Under the pieces are notes generated by a model. The model ran no database searches, was not told where the DNA came from, and saw only the letters and a program-made list of their open reading frames with translations. Made by a program: the position numbers and the translations under genes. This document shows positions 36,065-46,992 of a stretch of DNA of 64,000 nt, one piece after another. Each line of letters opens with the position of its first letter. The first letter of the stretch is position 1. The DNA is from Myotis daubentonii (lineage: Eukaryota > Chordata > Mammalia > Chiroptera > Vespertilionidae): the NCBI RefSeq assembly GCF_963259705.1, contig NC_081842.1, forward strand, positions 67,096,787-67,160,786, written 5' to 3'.

Positions 36065-37935
36065 CATAGACTAGAACCAAGGAATTTGTTAAAATGTAGA
36101 GTTCAGGGGTACTTATGAAATCGAATCTGGAGATATTTAGGAAGAGGGCAGAGCTCCATTCCCTAAGATTTGGGGGAGTAAAGGACAATTCTGTGTGAAT
36201 GATGGGAAACACTTCGTGTTCTTTGTATTTCAATGGGAATAGAAAGACCACACTTCAGGAAAGCCATATGGGGAATTCCTGCCCCTCCTTGGAGCTCAGA
36301 GCAGCGGTCCCTTTGCAGAGTCCTGTCCAGTGAAAACTCTATCACTGTGGCCTATTAGACGCTCAGAGGTGGAGCTAACCTGGGACGCCTGCCAAGCCTA
36401 CCTGAATTCCTGTGTGAAGGCCTAAGGTTAGGTGCCTTGACATCGAGGAGGTGTCAAAACGGAGCCACACTGGTGCATCTTCTCCAAACACAGATTTAAA
36501 AACAGAATTTAAAACCGGGCAGAACTGTGGTGAGCAAGGTCATTTCAAAACCTGAGGGACCTCCCATGCTTCCTCCTCCTGGGACCTGCTTGGTCAGTGC
36601 AGGTGGAAGCCCTGCTCCACTGGAGCCCACCACCAGGACATTTGGTGATGGGCGGGGAGGGTGGGAGACGTTTGCACATGGCGCTCCCTACACCGGTAGC
36701 AATAGCTGCTGGAGAGAGGAGGCCAGCCCGATGGAGAAGGCAGTGGTGAAGTGTGGCATCATACCCAGCCCCACTTCCCGCTGGGCCCTAGCTGTGGTAG
36801 CAACTTTTCATTTGAGTTGGAATAAAAGTATTAAGGGTCAGAGGCAGTGGAATGCAGCAACAAAGGGCAAGGAGGGGGGCGGGGGGGGGGGCTTGGGAGG
36901 GTAGATAGCTCCAGGCAGCATCTGGGCAGGTGAGGCCTCCCACCCCCTGAAGGCCTCCAGGAACCCGGCGGGGAACAAAACCGCTGGTGTCAGGAGCCCC
37001 TGGAGGAGGGAGACACACCGGGGAGAGATCAGCTCTGGCCCTGCCTCCCCGTCGTGCTGGGCGAGGCCGTTCTGCGTGGACCCGGCTCCTGGTGCTCCAC
37101 ACACCTCCACCTTTGTCACCCGCAGGTAGTGCACCTGGATGGGAAGGTGGGGATCAGAGAGTTCCAGCAACTTGCCGGGCGTCCCACGGCGAACGTATTT
37201 GGACTCAAGTCTGATGCAAGGATCCTGCTCCCACTCCGCATTCCTTCTATGAAGAACGTTGATTGTTGTCTCCCTTCGCCCCAGGTTTTACCTGGAGAGA
37301 CTGTCTCCCGGAATGAGAAACACGTGGGCATTGCTTGCTTTACTGACACGTGCAGTTCGCGGCCCCACAGAACACTCCTGTGGCTGTTTGGAGCTGCAAA
37401 GCAGCAGCTGCTGCTTTCTCTGCCCCAGGAGCTGGCCGGGTGATGTCCGGCCACGGAAAGTCCCTTCCTCAGATAGATCCTGCTTTTCCCCTGGCTCCCG
37501 CCGGTGCTAAAATAACCCGGCTAAGCCGCAGCCATCCGGCACGGCAGGTGTTTCTCAGAGGTGTGAAGAGGCTGTTTCCCCGTGCACCGTTCTGCCCCCC
37601 TGGCCGCCACATGGCAGTCCGGCTCCAGCTGAACTGCTCTCATTACTTCTGGGCCTGCTCTGCCAAGACCTGCCTGGCAGGGCTGTTTTTCTCCAATTAC
37701 CCTCCGGTTGACCTCAGTGTTCAGAGTTGCCTTCCCTTCCCCTGTCAAGAGTGCAGTCCACGAGCACAGGCGTTGTCCTACACAGGGGAGGGGCCATCGG
37801 CTCTAAACAACTCTGGTTGCCCCTGCTCCACATTCCCACCCACCCCTCCGGTGCCTTCGAACCATGTACTGAGCCCTCCAACCATGAGATCAGCACTGTA
37901 GGGAGAATGAGCAACAAGTACCTTTAGGATTAATT
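36065..37935. other. Intergenic DNA, GC-rich in part, no gene recognised
   Basis: A G-rich run at about 36873-36893 and GC-rich sequence at 36900-37450 produce overlapping open frames on both strands with no recognisable domain. I do not call a gene. Confidence 0.5.
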
Positions 37936-38292
37936 TCCTATATACTAAAAGGCTAATATGCAAATCGACCGACCGGTGAAACCACCAGTCACTATGATGT
38001 GCACTGACCACCAGGAGGCAGATGCTCAATGCAGGAGTTGCCCCCTGGTGGTCAGTGCGCTCCCACAGGGGGAGTGCCGCTCAGCCAGAAGCCAGGCTCA
38101 CAGCTGGCGAATGCAGTGGCAGTGACAGGAGCCTCTCCTGCTTCCGTGGCAGCACTAAGGATGTCCTACTGATAGCTTAGGCCCTAAGCCATCAGTCAGA
38201 TATCCCCTGAGGGCTCCCTGACTGAGAGAGGGTGCAGGCTGGGCTGAGGGACCCCCTCCTGAGTGCACGAATTTCGTGCACCGAGCCTGTAG
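37936..38292 (+). mobile_element. Complete non-autonomous HeliBat-type Helitron
   Basis: Starts 'tcctatatactaaaaggcta' and ends with the palindromic hairpin gtgcacgaatttcgtgcac (38263-38281), then 'cgagcctgtag', which differs from the expected CTAG by one base. It is 357 bp with no coding capacity. It would be mobilised by a RepHel protein in trans. The hairpin is the rolling-circle terminator of the element. Confidence 0.92.
38008..38051. promoter_or_regulatory. Paired inverted CTCF-like motifs inside the Helitron
   Basis: ccaccaggaggcag (38008-38021) and its near reverse complement tgccccctggtgg (38039-38051) face each other. Both match the known CTCF core of the CCACCAGGGGGCGC type closely. 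Binding is inferred, not shown. Confidence 0.45.
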
Positions 38293-38724
38293 TTTACTAA
38301 TATCTGAGTGGGCTTGGTCTGGGATTTTAGTTCTGCTGTAGAGAACAAAACTGACCACAGTGTGTGAGTTTATAGCACAAGACAGACATCAGAAAATGAT
38401 CAAGAATACAGCAGCACAATTCATCCATCTCTACAAGGCCTTTCCCATGTCCATGTCCATGGATGTATTTTCTCAAAAAGCTACCAAACAGGTAATGTGT
38501 CTTACAAAATACTCACCTCAGGCCACAGAGTTACTTGAACAGACTTTGTTCACATTTCCTTAGTGGGACCTTTTTTTTTTTTTTTGATTTGTAACCATTA
38601 GTGTATTAAAAGAAACGAATTAATTCAAATCAGCCATAGTTAAACAGATTCAAAATTTGTTTTAGATGTTAGACTAACACAACCATTTAATGGGTGGCCT
38701 TCATATGGCCTACGCAAACCAACA
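38293..38724. other. Intergenic DNA between the Helitron and the SIDT1 end
   Basis: No recognisable feature. A poly-T run lies near 38570. Confidence 0.5.
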
Positions 38725-40450
38725 ATATATTTTTTTTACGAGTTTTTATTTTATAGAACACTTTCACCAGTATGTGTTAGCTCATGTGATCATACCACGA
38801 TCATGTGAATGAGGCAAGGATTTTGTCTCCAGGGTAGAATGCCAACAATTTTTAAGGAATAAAGAGTAACAGAAGACCAATTACAAATTTGGGGGCATTT
38901 TAGGAAACACACACACACACACACACACATCACAACATTTCATTTAAAGCATCTTTGTGTTTTTAAAACCAGGGAAAGTTTGCCATTCAAATTTCCATAA
39001 TGTTTTTGAACATTATCAGATATTTTAGAGAAAGGATAATAGTTTTTTTTTAATTTTTTAAATGGCTGATCCCTTTCTCTAATGAATGATCAGGAAAGCA
39101 GAGGTGAGAGGTGACCTCACAGGCAGATATATATCCATGTGTGCACATCTGTGTGCGTAGTTTCTGATTACATCCCACTCAGGTAACAAGGAGCCTGGTC
39201 CAAGTAGGACTCTCAGGTGCAGAGCAGCCAGACAGTGGGGAGGGAAGTGGGATGCTGAGCTCTCAACACCGTACAGGGAGACAACGAGAATCAGGTGTGA
39301 CCAAGGCCATCCTTAATGTCCTGTGCTCTTTGCAACTAGAGAGTTAGAGTAAAATGCATCGGCCTGAGAGTTGCTTCTAGAGAACTCCAGGGAGCATGTC
39401 TGCAGGCCCTGATCTACAGAAAGTGACAGCTCAGGGCTGGGTCAGTGTACAGGACCCCAGTGCAGTGTCCCTGGTGAAACACCCATTTCTTCTGCAGAGG
39501 TGATGTGGGCGCAGAATTGCGCTGTTTGAACTGGAGGCACAAGGATGCCCTTTTGCTGTGGCTGGGTTTCTCCAGGAGCCCAAGTCCTTAAGGCGAGGCA
39601 TGTTTGCTTGATGCTGATGTCACTCGCCTCAGCCCTGCCGGTCATTTCTCTTGCTCCTCCTGCTGCTAGAAAAGTTCTCTCATTTCCCTTCCACCTTGGA
39701 GCTGGTCTGTGGGCTAGCAGGGCCTTCCGGAGAAGGCGGAGCCTGAGTGTTGGGGTCAACACACAGCAGTGAGATGAAGACACCAGGAATAGGTAAGCAC
39801 CCAAATTCTGGGCCCAGCGACCTGTTAGGAGGAATGTGTGACAGGCCCAATCCAGAGTCTCTCTAGGGAGGTGAGGAACCTGGGGGAAACACACAGCAGT
39901 CCTTCTGAGGAGGTGCCCAGCTGGTGCTGATAAAACATCTGTCCACTCCTCTGCCAGACTCTGAGGAGCCAACATCAGCCCAGGGCCCTGGACAAGGAGC
40001 TGGTGCTCAGAGATGGCTAGAGCAGCAGACGTTGCAGAAGTGCAAAGGGCGCCCACCTCAAGTTTCTGGTGGGCATGGAGGCAGCTGGAGAGAAGGGCGC
40101 AGCTTCATTCAGCCATTGCTGGTGGGTCCCAGGTGAGGGTGGGAGGGCCCCGCATGATAGCAAGTTGACTTTGATGCAGCGGTTGTCCATCTTTAGTTCA
40201 GAGCTGCGACATAAAGGGACAGGGGCTTCAGGGCTCGCCTCTGTCCATAGCCCTGGCTTCCCTGCTGCCTCCACCCTTGCAGGTTCGAGTCTCCCCCGCT
40301 CCTCTCCTCTCTGTGTGAATATATTCAGAGTTGACTCCACAGGGGGGGAGTGGAGTATTTGGCAGTGGTTACTTTGCTACAGGCCCTGCATTTTTCATGA
40401 AACAGCACCAAGATCGATCGCTCCCTCTCTCCTCTCTTAATGCTGGAGGC
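38725..40450 (-). other. SIDT1: Probable SIDT1 3' UTR
   Basis: Follows the SIDT1 stop codon on the minus strand. The first good AATAAA on that strand is at 38750-38745, giving a 3' UTR of about 1.7 kb. It contains a short (CA)n at 38909-38930. The end is inferred from the signal alone. Confidence 0.45.
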
Positions 40451-40513
40451 TCAGAAGACAGGGATCTGGTCCCTCCGAACCACATCCAGGTCATCATCCA
40501 GGGTTAACAAAAC
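40451..40513 (-). CDS. SIDT1: SIDT1 last coding exon
   Basis: Encodes the cytoplasmic C-terminal end VLLTLDDDLDVVRRDQIPVF and TGA (40453-40451). The acceptor is 'cctttcag'. It is identical in register to the human C-terminus. Confidence 0.97.
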   Translation of the reverse strand, partial: VLLTLDDDLDVVRRDQIPVF

Positions 40514-40654
40514 CTGAAAGGAGAGGGACGGAGAAATGAAATGAATGCACAGTCATAGCTGCAGTAAGTCGTTACTTTCTCTCTGAGACACATGTGGATT
40601 GAAACATGTGCCTTTACTCGTTTTCATGTCTTCTGCGGCCTTCTACCATGCCGT

Positions 40655-40900
40655 GCCCTGAACAGGCACTTATTTTAATGACATAGCTCATTTATTAATT
40701 AATCAAGGTCTACCATGTGCTATTCTAGGTGCTGGAGATACAACTACTTGCAATGACAGAGACAAAAAATCCCTACCCTCCTGGAGCTTACATTCAAGAG
40801 AGGGCTTCAGACATGAAGCAAATACATGAGTAAAACATATGTAGTATGTTAGACAGAAACATGTGCTAAGTATAGTATGTTAGATGGTAATATATACTAA
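40655..40900 (+). repeat. Ancient L2-like repeat with a small internal duplication
   Basis: 'accatgtgctattctaggtg' and 'ctcctggagcttacattc' match a widespread old mammalian repeat, probably L2-like. A unit of about 30 bp ('agtatgttaga...ctaag') is repeated twice at 40843-40900. Confidence 0.4.
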
Positions 40901-41206
40901 GGATAAAAGTCAAACTATGACAAGAACATGGCAGTATGGGGTATGGGAGGTAAAAACATGTTGAGAGGTGGCTGAGGAAGTCATTACTTTGAAGGGACCA
41001 TTTAGGTCAAGACCTAAAGGAAATGAAGTCTTATTGCATAAAGTGTTACTACACATAAACTGTATCCTCCTCCTCCATTTGTAGGCCCCTCCACCATCAC
41101 TCTCTCCATATCGAACCCTTCGCTCCATTTCTGTCTCTCTCTAATGAAAGTGACTCAAAAATAAAAGCCTTAAGCAAGAGTATACAGAGTAAACTTCTGA
41201 AACCGG

Positions 41207-41220
41207 CCACCAGGGGGTAG
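41207..41220 (+). promoter_or_regulatory. CTCF-like motif in a SIDT1 intron
   Basis: ccaccagggggtag, preceded by 'ccgg', resembles the CTCF core. It is not inside a Helitron that I can recognise. Motif match only. Confidence 0.3.
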
Positions 41221-41339
41221 CCCTGCTCCACTAATTGAGGCAATAAGGCCAGCAGAGACTGCTTAAAGCGGGCAGTAGTGGGCGTCCTGGAGACCGACTC
41301 CTGCTATTTGTCATGAACCTGTGCAGGTACCATGGGCTT

Positions 41340-42020
41340 TTAACCCTTTGCGGTCGTATTAAATTTGGACATGGGTGTCATACTGGTCGGAATTAATTTC
41401 CATTGAAAGAACAGTGATACATAACATGCAAGATTATGAAGGATAAACAAGATTTATTAATTCTTTTTTGGAACTACGTCACTACTAGTAGAATCACTAC
41501 AAACGTTATCACTTTCTATGTCAGAGTCAGTATTCAAGGTGCCAAAATAAAACTCTTCATCGTTACTTTCAGATTCGCAGTACACTTCTTTCGGTAACTT
41601 TCTTTTTGCCATTTTGGAGTATTATTTTGAAATATCTTAACAAGCGAGAATGCCTAATTACAGTTAAACGTAATTTGTAAAGCTTTATTTGAAATTCTGC
41701 GAAGTATCTCCGAAGCTTGTCAATTTCTTCACTCTCAAAAGGCGACTGACTCGCCAAGGTGTTTTGCATGGCTAGTGTGGAACGACCGCGTTTGTTTATA
41801 TTGAGTTTTGATATCTCCAATTTGTCAGGGCAATGTTTTGGTTCGTGACAAGGTCGCTTAGACACTTAAGAGCTTTTAGAGAAATTATGAACTGATACAT
41901 GAATGAATAGAGTTAAGATTCGTACGGTTTCCTTGTTGTGGTGGCTGAGAGCAGACATACGACCGGAATGGTAAAAAAGCTTTGGTGGCTGAGAGTAGAC
42001 AAACGACCGCAAAGGGTTAA
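41340..42020 (-). mobile_element. piggyBac-family element with TTAA ends
   Basis: Bounded by TTAA on both sides (41340-41343 and 42017-42020), with perfect 13-bp inverted ends ccctttgcggtcg (41344-41356) and cgaccgcaaaggg (42004-42016). TTAA duplications and CCCT-like ends are hallmarks of piggyBac transposons. The right end has two copies of a subterminal repeat, 'ggtggctgagag.agaca.acgaccg' (about 41940 and 41983). At 681 bp it is far too short for a full transposase. It keeps one short open frame (41457-41612). Confidence 0.9.
41457..41612 (-). CDS. 51-residue ORF in the piggyBac element, transposase N-terminus-like
   Basis: Runs from ATG (41612-41610) to TAA (41459-41457). It begins with a basic NLS-like MAKRKLPK and becomes acidic and Ser-rich (SESNDEEFYFGTLNTDSDIE), ending VVPKKN. 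Acidic Ser-rich leaders are common at the start of piggyBac transposases, so I infer a remnant N-terminus left by an internal deletion. An overlapping 98-residue frame upstream (41865-41569) has no such character. Confidence 0.5.
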   Translation of the reverse strand: MAKRKLPKEVYCESESNDEEFYFGTLNTDSDIESDNVCSDSTSSDVVPKKN

Positions 42021-42595
42021 TTATGAAAGTCAAAATTAATGTGAAAGAATGCTGGGAGTTATCTTCTGAGGATGTTACAATATGCGTGGCTTCTGGGAAG
42101 GTGTTTGGGTTAAGAAATGAAGGGACTACATGAAAGACTTGGAACTGACAGGTTAAAAGGCAACAGAGGCCTGGATGCTATCCTGAGTTACTCCAGGAAT
42201 TTGTAAATGACTTATATTCACTGAGACTGAAAGGAGGAATGTGAAGATAGCATAAGGAGGAATAGCCTAATGCTATCGAAATTTTAGTGGATGCCAAAAG
42301 CAGTGCCTGGGGGATTCTGGGCATGTGAGTTCTGATAACCAAATGTTGTGAAGCTTAAGGAAAATCATTTTGTCACTCTGTGTCTTAAAATATTGAAGAA
42401 TAAAGAAAAATAACTATCTAACCGGAAGATACAATGTAAAAAATGAAACAACCTGTACATTAAATTACAATGCAGAATTGGAAAGGGAAATTAGAAAGAA
42501 TAAAAAGAAAGAGGGTGTAAGAAAGAGGGAATGAGAAAAAAGACAGAGTACAAGATGTAAAGAGAGAACAAATTAACAAAAAGGTATCAACTCAC

Positions 42596-42709
42596 CAAGA
42601 ATGAGAAAAACAGGGCAGTGGCAGAGAGGAAGTGCCAGATGTCATGCTCATCAAAGAAATCCAGCAGGACACATTCCCGGTTCTTCTCCCGGGACTCAGC
42701 TGGGGTTCC
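42596..42709 (-). CDS. SIDT1: SIDT1 exon with the HxxxH pair
   Basis: 114 bp, 38 codons, from [19 protein letters not shown] to FFSFL. Contains [10 protein letters not shown], the conserved His pair of the SID-1/CREST zinc site, at the start of the last membrane helix. Acceptor 'ccttcttccag', donor 'gtgagt'. Confidence 0.97.
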
Positions 42710-42804
42710 CTGGAAGAAGGTGAGGCTGGATGTGGGCGAGCATTCCCACAGTTCAGCTGTTCAGAGGGCTGAGCTTCCAGAAAGCTACACAAATGCTACT
42801 AGAG

Positions 42805-43240
42805 GCCCGACTCAAAAAGTTAGCTTCCAAGAAAACATATGTTCACACACAAAAAACTTGCACATAAATGTTCAGAACAGCGTCATTCATAAGAACCCCA
42901 AAGTGGAAACAACCCAAATGTCCCCATCAACTGATGAATGACTAGATAAAATGTAGTGTATCCATACAATGGAATATATTATTCAGCAATAAAAAGACAT
43001 GAAGTACGGATACATGCTACACCATGGGTGAATCTAGGAAATGTTATGCTACATGAAGAAAGTCAGGTTCAAAAGCCACAGAGTATATGATTTCACTTCT
43101 AAGAAGTGTCCAGAATGGGCCGATCTATAGAGACAAAAGACAGTTTGGTGGCTGCCTAGGGCTCAGGAATTCAGGAGAAATGGGGAGTTTCTTTATGGAG
43201 TGATAAAATGTTCTAAAATCGATAGTGGTGATTGTGGAGA
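42805..43240 (+). mobile_element. Ancient L1 (L1M-type) 3' fragment
   Basis: Contains 'aagtggaaacaacccaaatg', 'atacaatggaatatattat' and 'ctacatgaagaaagtcag', the last part of ORF2 of an old L1. Antisense to SIDT1. Confidence 0.8.
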
Positions 43241-43690
43241 TGGAGAGTGGAGACTCGCACGTTCTGTGCTTCAGAAATATCACTAAATTCCTAGGCCTCC
43301 GCTTTCCAATCTATGAAATGGACTTATAGACCCCTGCACCTGGGTATTTGTTTATGGATGGTGCTTATGCTGAGAAAGGGGAGAAGATACACTAATCAAG
43401 GTCTTGCACATGTTAAACACTCACTGGCAACAGGATCGTAACACAACACATAAGGAAGGTCAAATGTGCAGCGTCTGTAGGACTTACACACCTGTGAGTG
43501 CTACCCTGAGAGTGATGACAAGGTGCCATTCGTTGAGCATTTGTGTGTGGATATTGAGGTTTTTAGAGAAAGCTTTTGTTTGAGAGGATATCCCAAAGAT
43601 AAATAGCAACTAGCACATAGAGAGAGGGAAGCAAGATGGTCAGAAGGCAGATGGAGAGGGACACACCTTGGAAAAGAAAACTTCTCTTAC
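43241..43690. other. SIDT1 intron, unique sequence
   Basis: No repeat or gene recognised between the old L1 and the next exon. Confidence 0.5.
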
Positions 43691-43801
43691 CTCCCAGCTG
43701 CTGAGATTCTGGAAGAAAAAATACAGGGCGGCGGCCCACACCACCGCGGTGGCCACGATGCAGAAGAGCGGGATGGGGAGGACCTTCTCGGAGCTGCGGA
43801 G
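43691..43801 (-). CDS. SIDT1: SIDT1 exon (transmembrane helix)
   Basis: 111 bp, 37 codons, from [13 protein letters not shown] to [11 protein letters not shown], covering a hydrophobic membrane helix ([15 protein letters not shown]). Acceptor 'cgcccccgcag', donor 'gtaaga'. Very GC-rich compared with its surroundings. Confidence 0.96.
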
Positions 43802-43886
43802 CTGCGGGGGCGAGAGGCAGAGGCTGCGGGGCTGCCTGCACCGCCACCGCGGGCCCAGGCGCTGCGGCTCCCAGCGCCTCGCTTAC

Positions 43887-43992
43887 CTTCATGATGATGT
43901 AGAAGGCCAGGTAGAGCAGCAGGTTGCCGATGAAGATGCCCAGCATGTAGGAGGCAAAGTCCCTGGGCCGGTAGATCAGTCCGAAGAGGGCG
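43887..43992 (-). CDS. SIDT1: SIDT1 exon (transmembrane helix)
   Basis: 106 bp encoding the third base of a Phe codon, then [20 protein letters not shown] to FYIIMK. It includes a strongly hydrophobic helix ([12 protein letters not shown]). Acceptor 'gtgtgctcag', donor 'gtaagc'. Only 85 bp of intron separate it from the next exon. Confidence 0.97.
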
Positions 43993-44870
43993 CTGAGCAC
44001 ACGGGGAGGAGTTATTTTGCAGCCACGAAGGTGGATTTGTGACATTATTGACTTTTTTCACTTCCCCACTCCCATTTTTGCAAGGAGGGGAATTAAAAAA
44101 AAACCTCTTTAACATATTATAAGTAACTTTTAACGGCTTGCATTTCCTTCAGCACGTTCATTTTTAACGATCGATCGTAACTTTCCCATAAGTGGATGCA
44201 CCATAAAGAATTGCCTTTCCTCTCTGGTTGCAACGAAGGGTTTTCCCTTCGCCCTTCAGTTTCTCACTATTATAAAGAACAACACAATGAATGGATGAAC
44301 GAACACCTCCAGACATACTGTGCTTGCTTTTGCACTGAAGATTACTTCATTAGACTAGACTGCAGTACTAGAAGTAGAATTATCCCAATAATTAGCTTGA
44401 AACACATGACCAACTTTAGATAGCTGTCTATGGCTTTAAAATTAATACTAAAATTTATTATCCCATCTTACAGTCACCAGGTCTGCGGAGTCTGCCCTAA
44501 AAGGGTGGCCCCAAACAGCCCGCAGGTGACCACTGCCAAGAATCGTCCATCTCGACTCACCCCCATGTAAAGCAGGGGCCCTGCACAGCCATAAGCCTTA
44601 TCCTGAGGGCATCCCTTGGTGACAGCACTGTGGGGAGATTCTTCCAGAAGCTTATGGTGCCCCAATAAGATTCAAGTGATCCTGAAGAGATTCTGGCTTC
44701 CCTGAAGGGATGCCTCTTTCATTCCCTTATGTCTTAAAGGGCAACAGAAGTAGAGAGTTATTGTTCCATCGAAGGTCACTGAACAGAGGTGCCCATCAGC
44801 GAAGAACCACTAGTAAAAGCAGCTAAACTCACTTATCTTTGAGGGATTAATAAATTATCTCACTCATTCT
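43993..44870. other. SIDT1 intron, no recognised feature
   Basis: Unique-looking sequence. No conserved exon or repeat identified. Confidence 0.5.
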
Positions 44871-44877
44871 TATATTT

Positions 44878-45122
44878 TTTAAATCTTCACCTGAGGATAT
44901 ATTTCCATTGATTTTTAGAGAGAGTGGGAGAGAGAGGAAAAGACAGAGAGAAACATCCATGTGAGAGAAACACATCGATTGGTTGCCTCCAGCATGTGCC
45001 TTGACCAGGGCCCGGGCCGGGGAGGAGCCTGCAACCGAGGTACATGCCCTTGACTGGAACTGAACCCAGGACTCTCTGGTCTGCAGGCTGACGTTCTATC
45101 CACTGAGCAAAACTGGCTAGGG
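44878..45122 (-). mobile_element. Bat tRNA-derived SINE (VES-like)
   Basis: A reverse copy with the 'cctgaggatatattt' tail variant and a head 'ccactgagcaaaactgg'. The ends are approximate. Confidence 0.85.
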
Positions 45123-45125
45123 CAG

Positions 45126-45140
45126 AGAATATGTTTTTAT

Positions 45141-45191
<51 letters not shown>

Positions 45192-45304
45192 GAAAGAGAA
45201 AGAAAGAGAAAGAGAGAGAGAAACATCAACTCCTCCCTGCGAGCCCTGACAAGCCTTTCTGGTGTACAGGATGATAGTCCAAACCACCTGAGCCACCCGG
45301 CCAG
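45126..45304 (-). mobile_element. Older SINE fragment with (GA)n
   Basis: 'gtttttattggtgagagaga', a GA run (45144-45188), and a head 'cacctgagccacccggccag'. It abuts the previous SINE. Diverged. Confidence 0.65.
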
Positions 45305-45505
45305 ACTCATTCACATTTTTTAGTTGAAAATTGGTTGCATAAAATAGATACAGCTAGCAAAAATATACGTCTATTGTACTGTTCTATTTTGAGACCATTT
45401 GCAGGAAAAAGGGCCAATAACGAGAGAAAGAAGAGGAAGAATGATGTAGGTGGAGTAGTAAGAATGAGACCTAGGGGGGAAACAATAACTAGGAAAGAGA
45501 CTTTT

Positions 45506-45508
<3 letters not shown>

Positions 45509-45546
<38 letters not shown>

Positions 45547-45693
45547 AAGACAAATGGCTGGGTAGCCTTTATGGAAAGTTCTTCAAAAATATTTAAAGCT
45601 ACATTGCATTTTTGCAACTACAGACATAATATCTATCTATCTATCTAATCTAATCTAATCTAATCTAATCTAATCTAATCTAATCTAATCTAT
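45509..45693. repeat. (CA)n and (ATCT)n/(AATCT)n microsatellites
   Basis: A (CA)n of about 34 bp at 45509-45542, and an (ATCT)4 to (AATCT)9 pentanucleotide array at 45631-45693. The array is likely polymorphic. Confidence 0.9.
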
Positions 45694-45962
45694 CCACTAA
45701 TTCGATGTCTGTCTTGTTGAGCAAATGAACTCAATGCTTTGAACTCAACGCTTTAAGGGGGGCTACTATTGGTACACAAGAGCTTCTCAGTGCATTCTTT
45801 GCAGGAGAAAAATGCCTTTCTCTCAAGTCTCTAGGGCAAGCTCAATCCTATGGTCTCCTTAATTTCAGATTTGTTTATAAAAATGACAACCAAGGAAAGC
45901 TAAACCGCAGTGTTAGAGGCATTAATACAGATGAAAAAAGGTGTCTTCCTAAGATTACTTAC

Positions 45963-46009
45963 AAGGACCAGTTAATCAGATTCCCCACGATGAGCAACAC
46001 CATTCTGTC
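45963..46009 (-). CDS. SIDT1: SIDT1 exon, 47 bp
   Basis: Encodes DRMVLLIVGNLINWS plus two bases of the next Phe. Acceptor 'ctccttttcag', donor 'gtaagt'. Small, too short for an ordinary ORF scan, but its phase fits both neighbours. Confidence 0.95.
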
Positions 46010-46199
46010 CTGAAAAGGAGGAGAGAAAACACGGAAAACCTCTCAGCCTCAGCCCCCTCAATTTTTAGTGCCCACAGGTCCTGACAAGTGGCAGTGGGCT
46101 AAGGGGCCCCACATTCCTTTGTGTAAAAACCCTCTGATTGTAAACCATTAGCAGGTGCTAAGGGACCACAGACCAGTGAGGCTATTTGGCAGGGCACAC

Positions 46200-46320
46200 G
46201 GGGTTCCCTGAGCACCTGCCAAGGCGGGGGCCGTGGCTCAGAGGGCGTGTGTAGCTTTCCCAAGGTCACTGCCAGTGAGCCGAGACATCGCTGTGACCAG
46301 GGCCCTGATTCCTGTGCTCA
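46200..46320 (-). repeat. MIR-like fragment
   Basis: 'gtagctttcccaaggtcact' and 'tgtgaccagggccctgattc' resemble a reverse MIR core. Confidence 0.5.
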
Positions 46321-46915
46321 GTGTAGAAAGGTATAATATACCGAAAACTAGAATGGAGAATTTAAAGAAGTTGTGTTTCAACCACTAAGCAAGATCCACA
46401 ATTTTGAAAAAATATCCTTGCTCATTGTACAAAAAAACAATGCATAAAAATCAAACAAATGTATAATGGGGGCAGTGTAAGTTCCTAAGGAAAGTTGCTG
46501 GAGTGGCCATAGGTCCCAGTTTGCTTGAGAGGGTCTGGCCTGTGCCTGCCGACCTGGTGCGGTTGTTGATAGCGCCCCTTTCACTTACTCAAGGGAAATC
46601 ATCTTACCTCCTTGGAGGGTTATTTACAGGGACGCCCCACAGCAGTGATCACCGTTTAATAGTTCTGTACACACCCGCAAATATATTTTTTCCTTCTATA
46701 CTAGCAATCTTTCATGTACAAATATGGGACCATCCCAGCTTGTTTCTTACGAACAAGAAGAATAAACAGCGGGCTTCTTGCCCCTGATGGACCTCAGCCA
46801 CCTGGACCATCTGGCCCTCTGGATTGGGAAGGCTGAGTGGCTGCCCTGAGCCTGCCCTCCTGCTGTTCCCCCACTCTCTGGGAGAAAGCCAAGGGGTGCG
46901 GGAGCACACACATAC

Positions 46916-46992
46916 CATGTACAGAGGCCGGCTGCACTGATGGATGAAGTCCGTGTAGAGCACCATAGCAGCCCTCCGGAAAATCCCCAGAT
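46916..46992 (-). CDS. SIDT1: SIDT1 exon
   Basis: 77 bp encoding two bases of Asp, then LGIFRRAAMVLYTDFIHQCS to RPLYM. It joins the exon at 52436 through a split Asp codon. Acceptor 'tgccccggcag' type, donor 'gtatgt'. Confidence 0.96.

Noticed and set aside
36900..37910. Overlapping open frames in a GC-rich intergenic stretch, including one with an EF-hand-like LDGKVGIREFQQL after a 'cacccgcag' acceptor-like site
   Set aside because: No matching donor or neighbouring exon, and frames are open on both strands, as expected for GC-rich DNA. The resemblance is too short to support a gene.
39442..40056. 204-residue minus-strand frame next to the SIDT1 end
   Set aside because: Lies in the probable SIDT1 3' UTR and has no recognisable domain or splice context.
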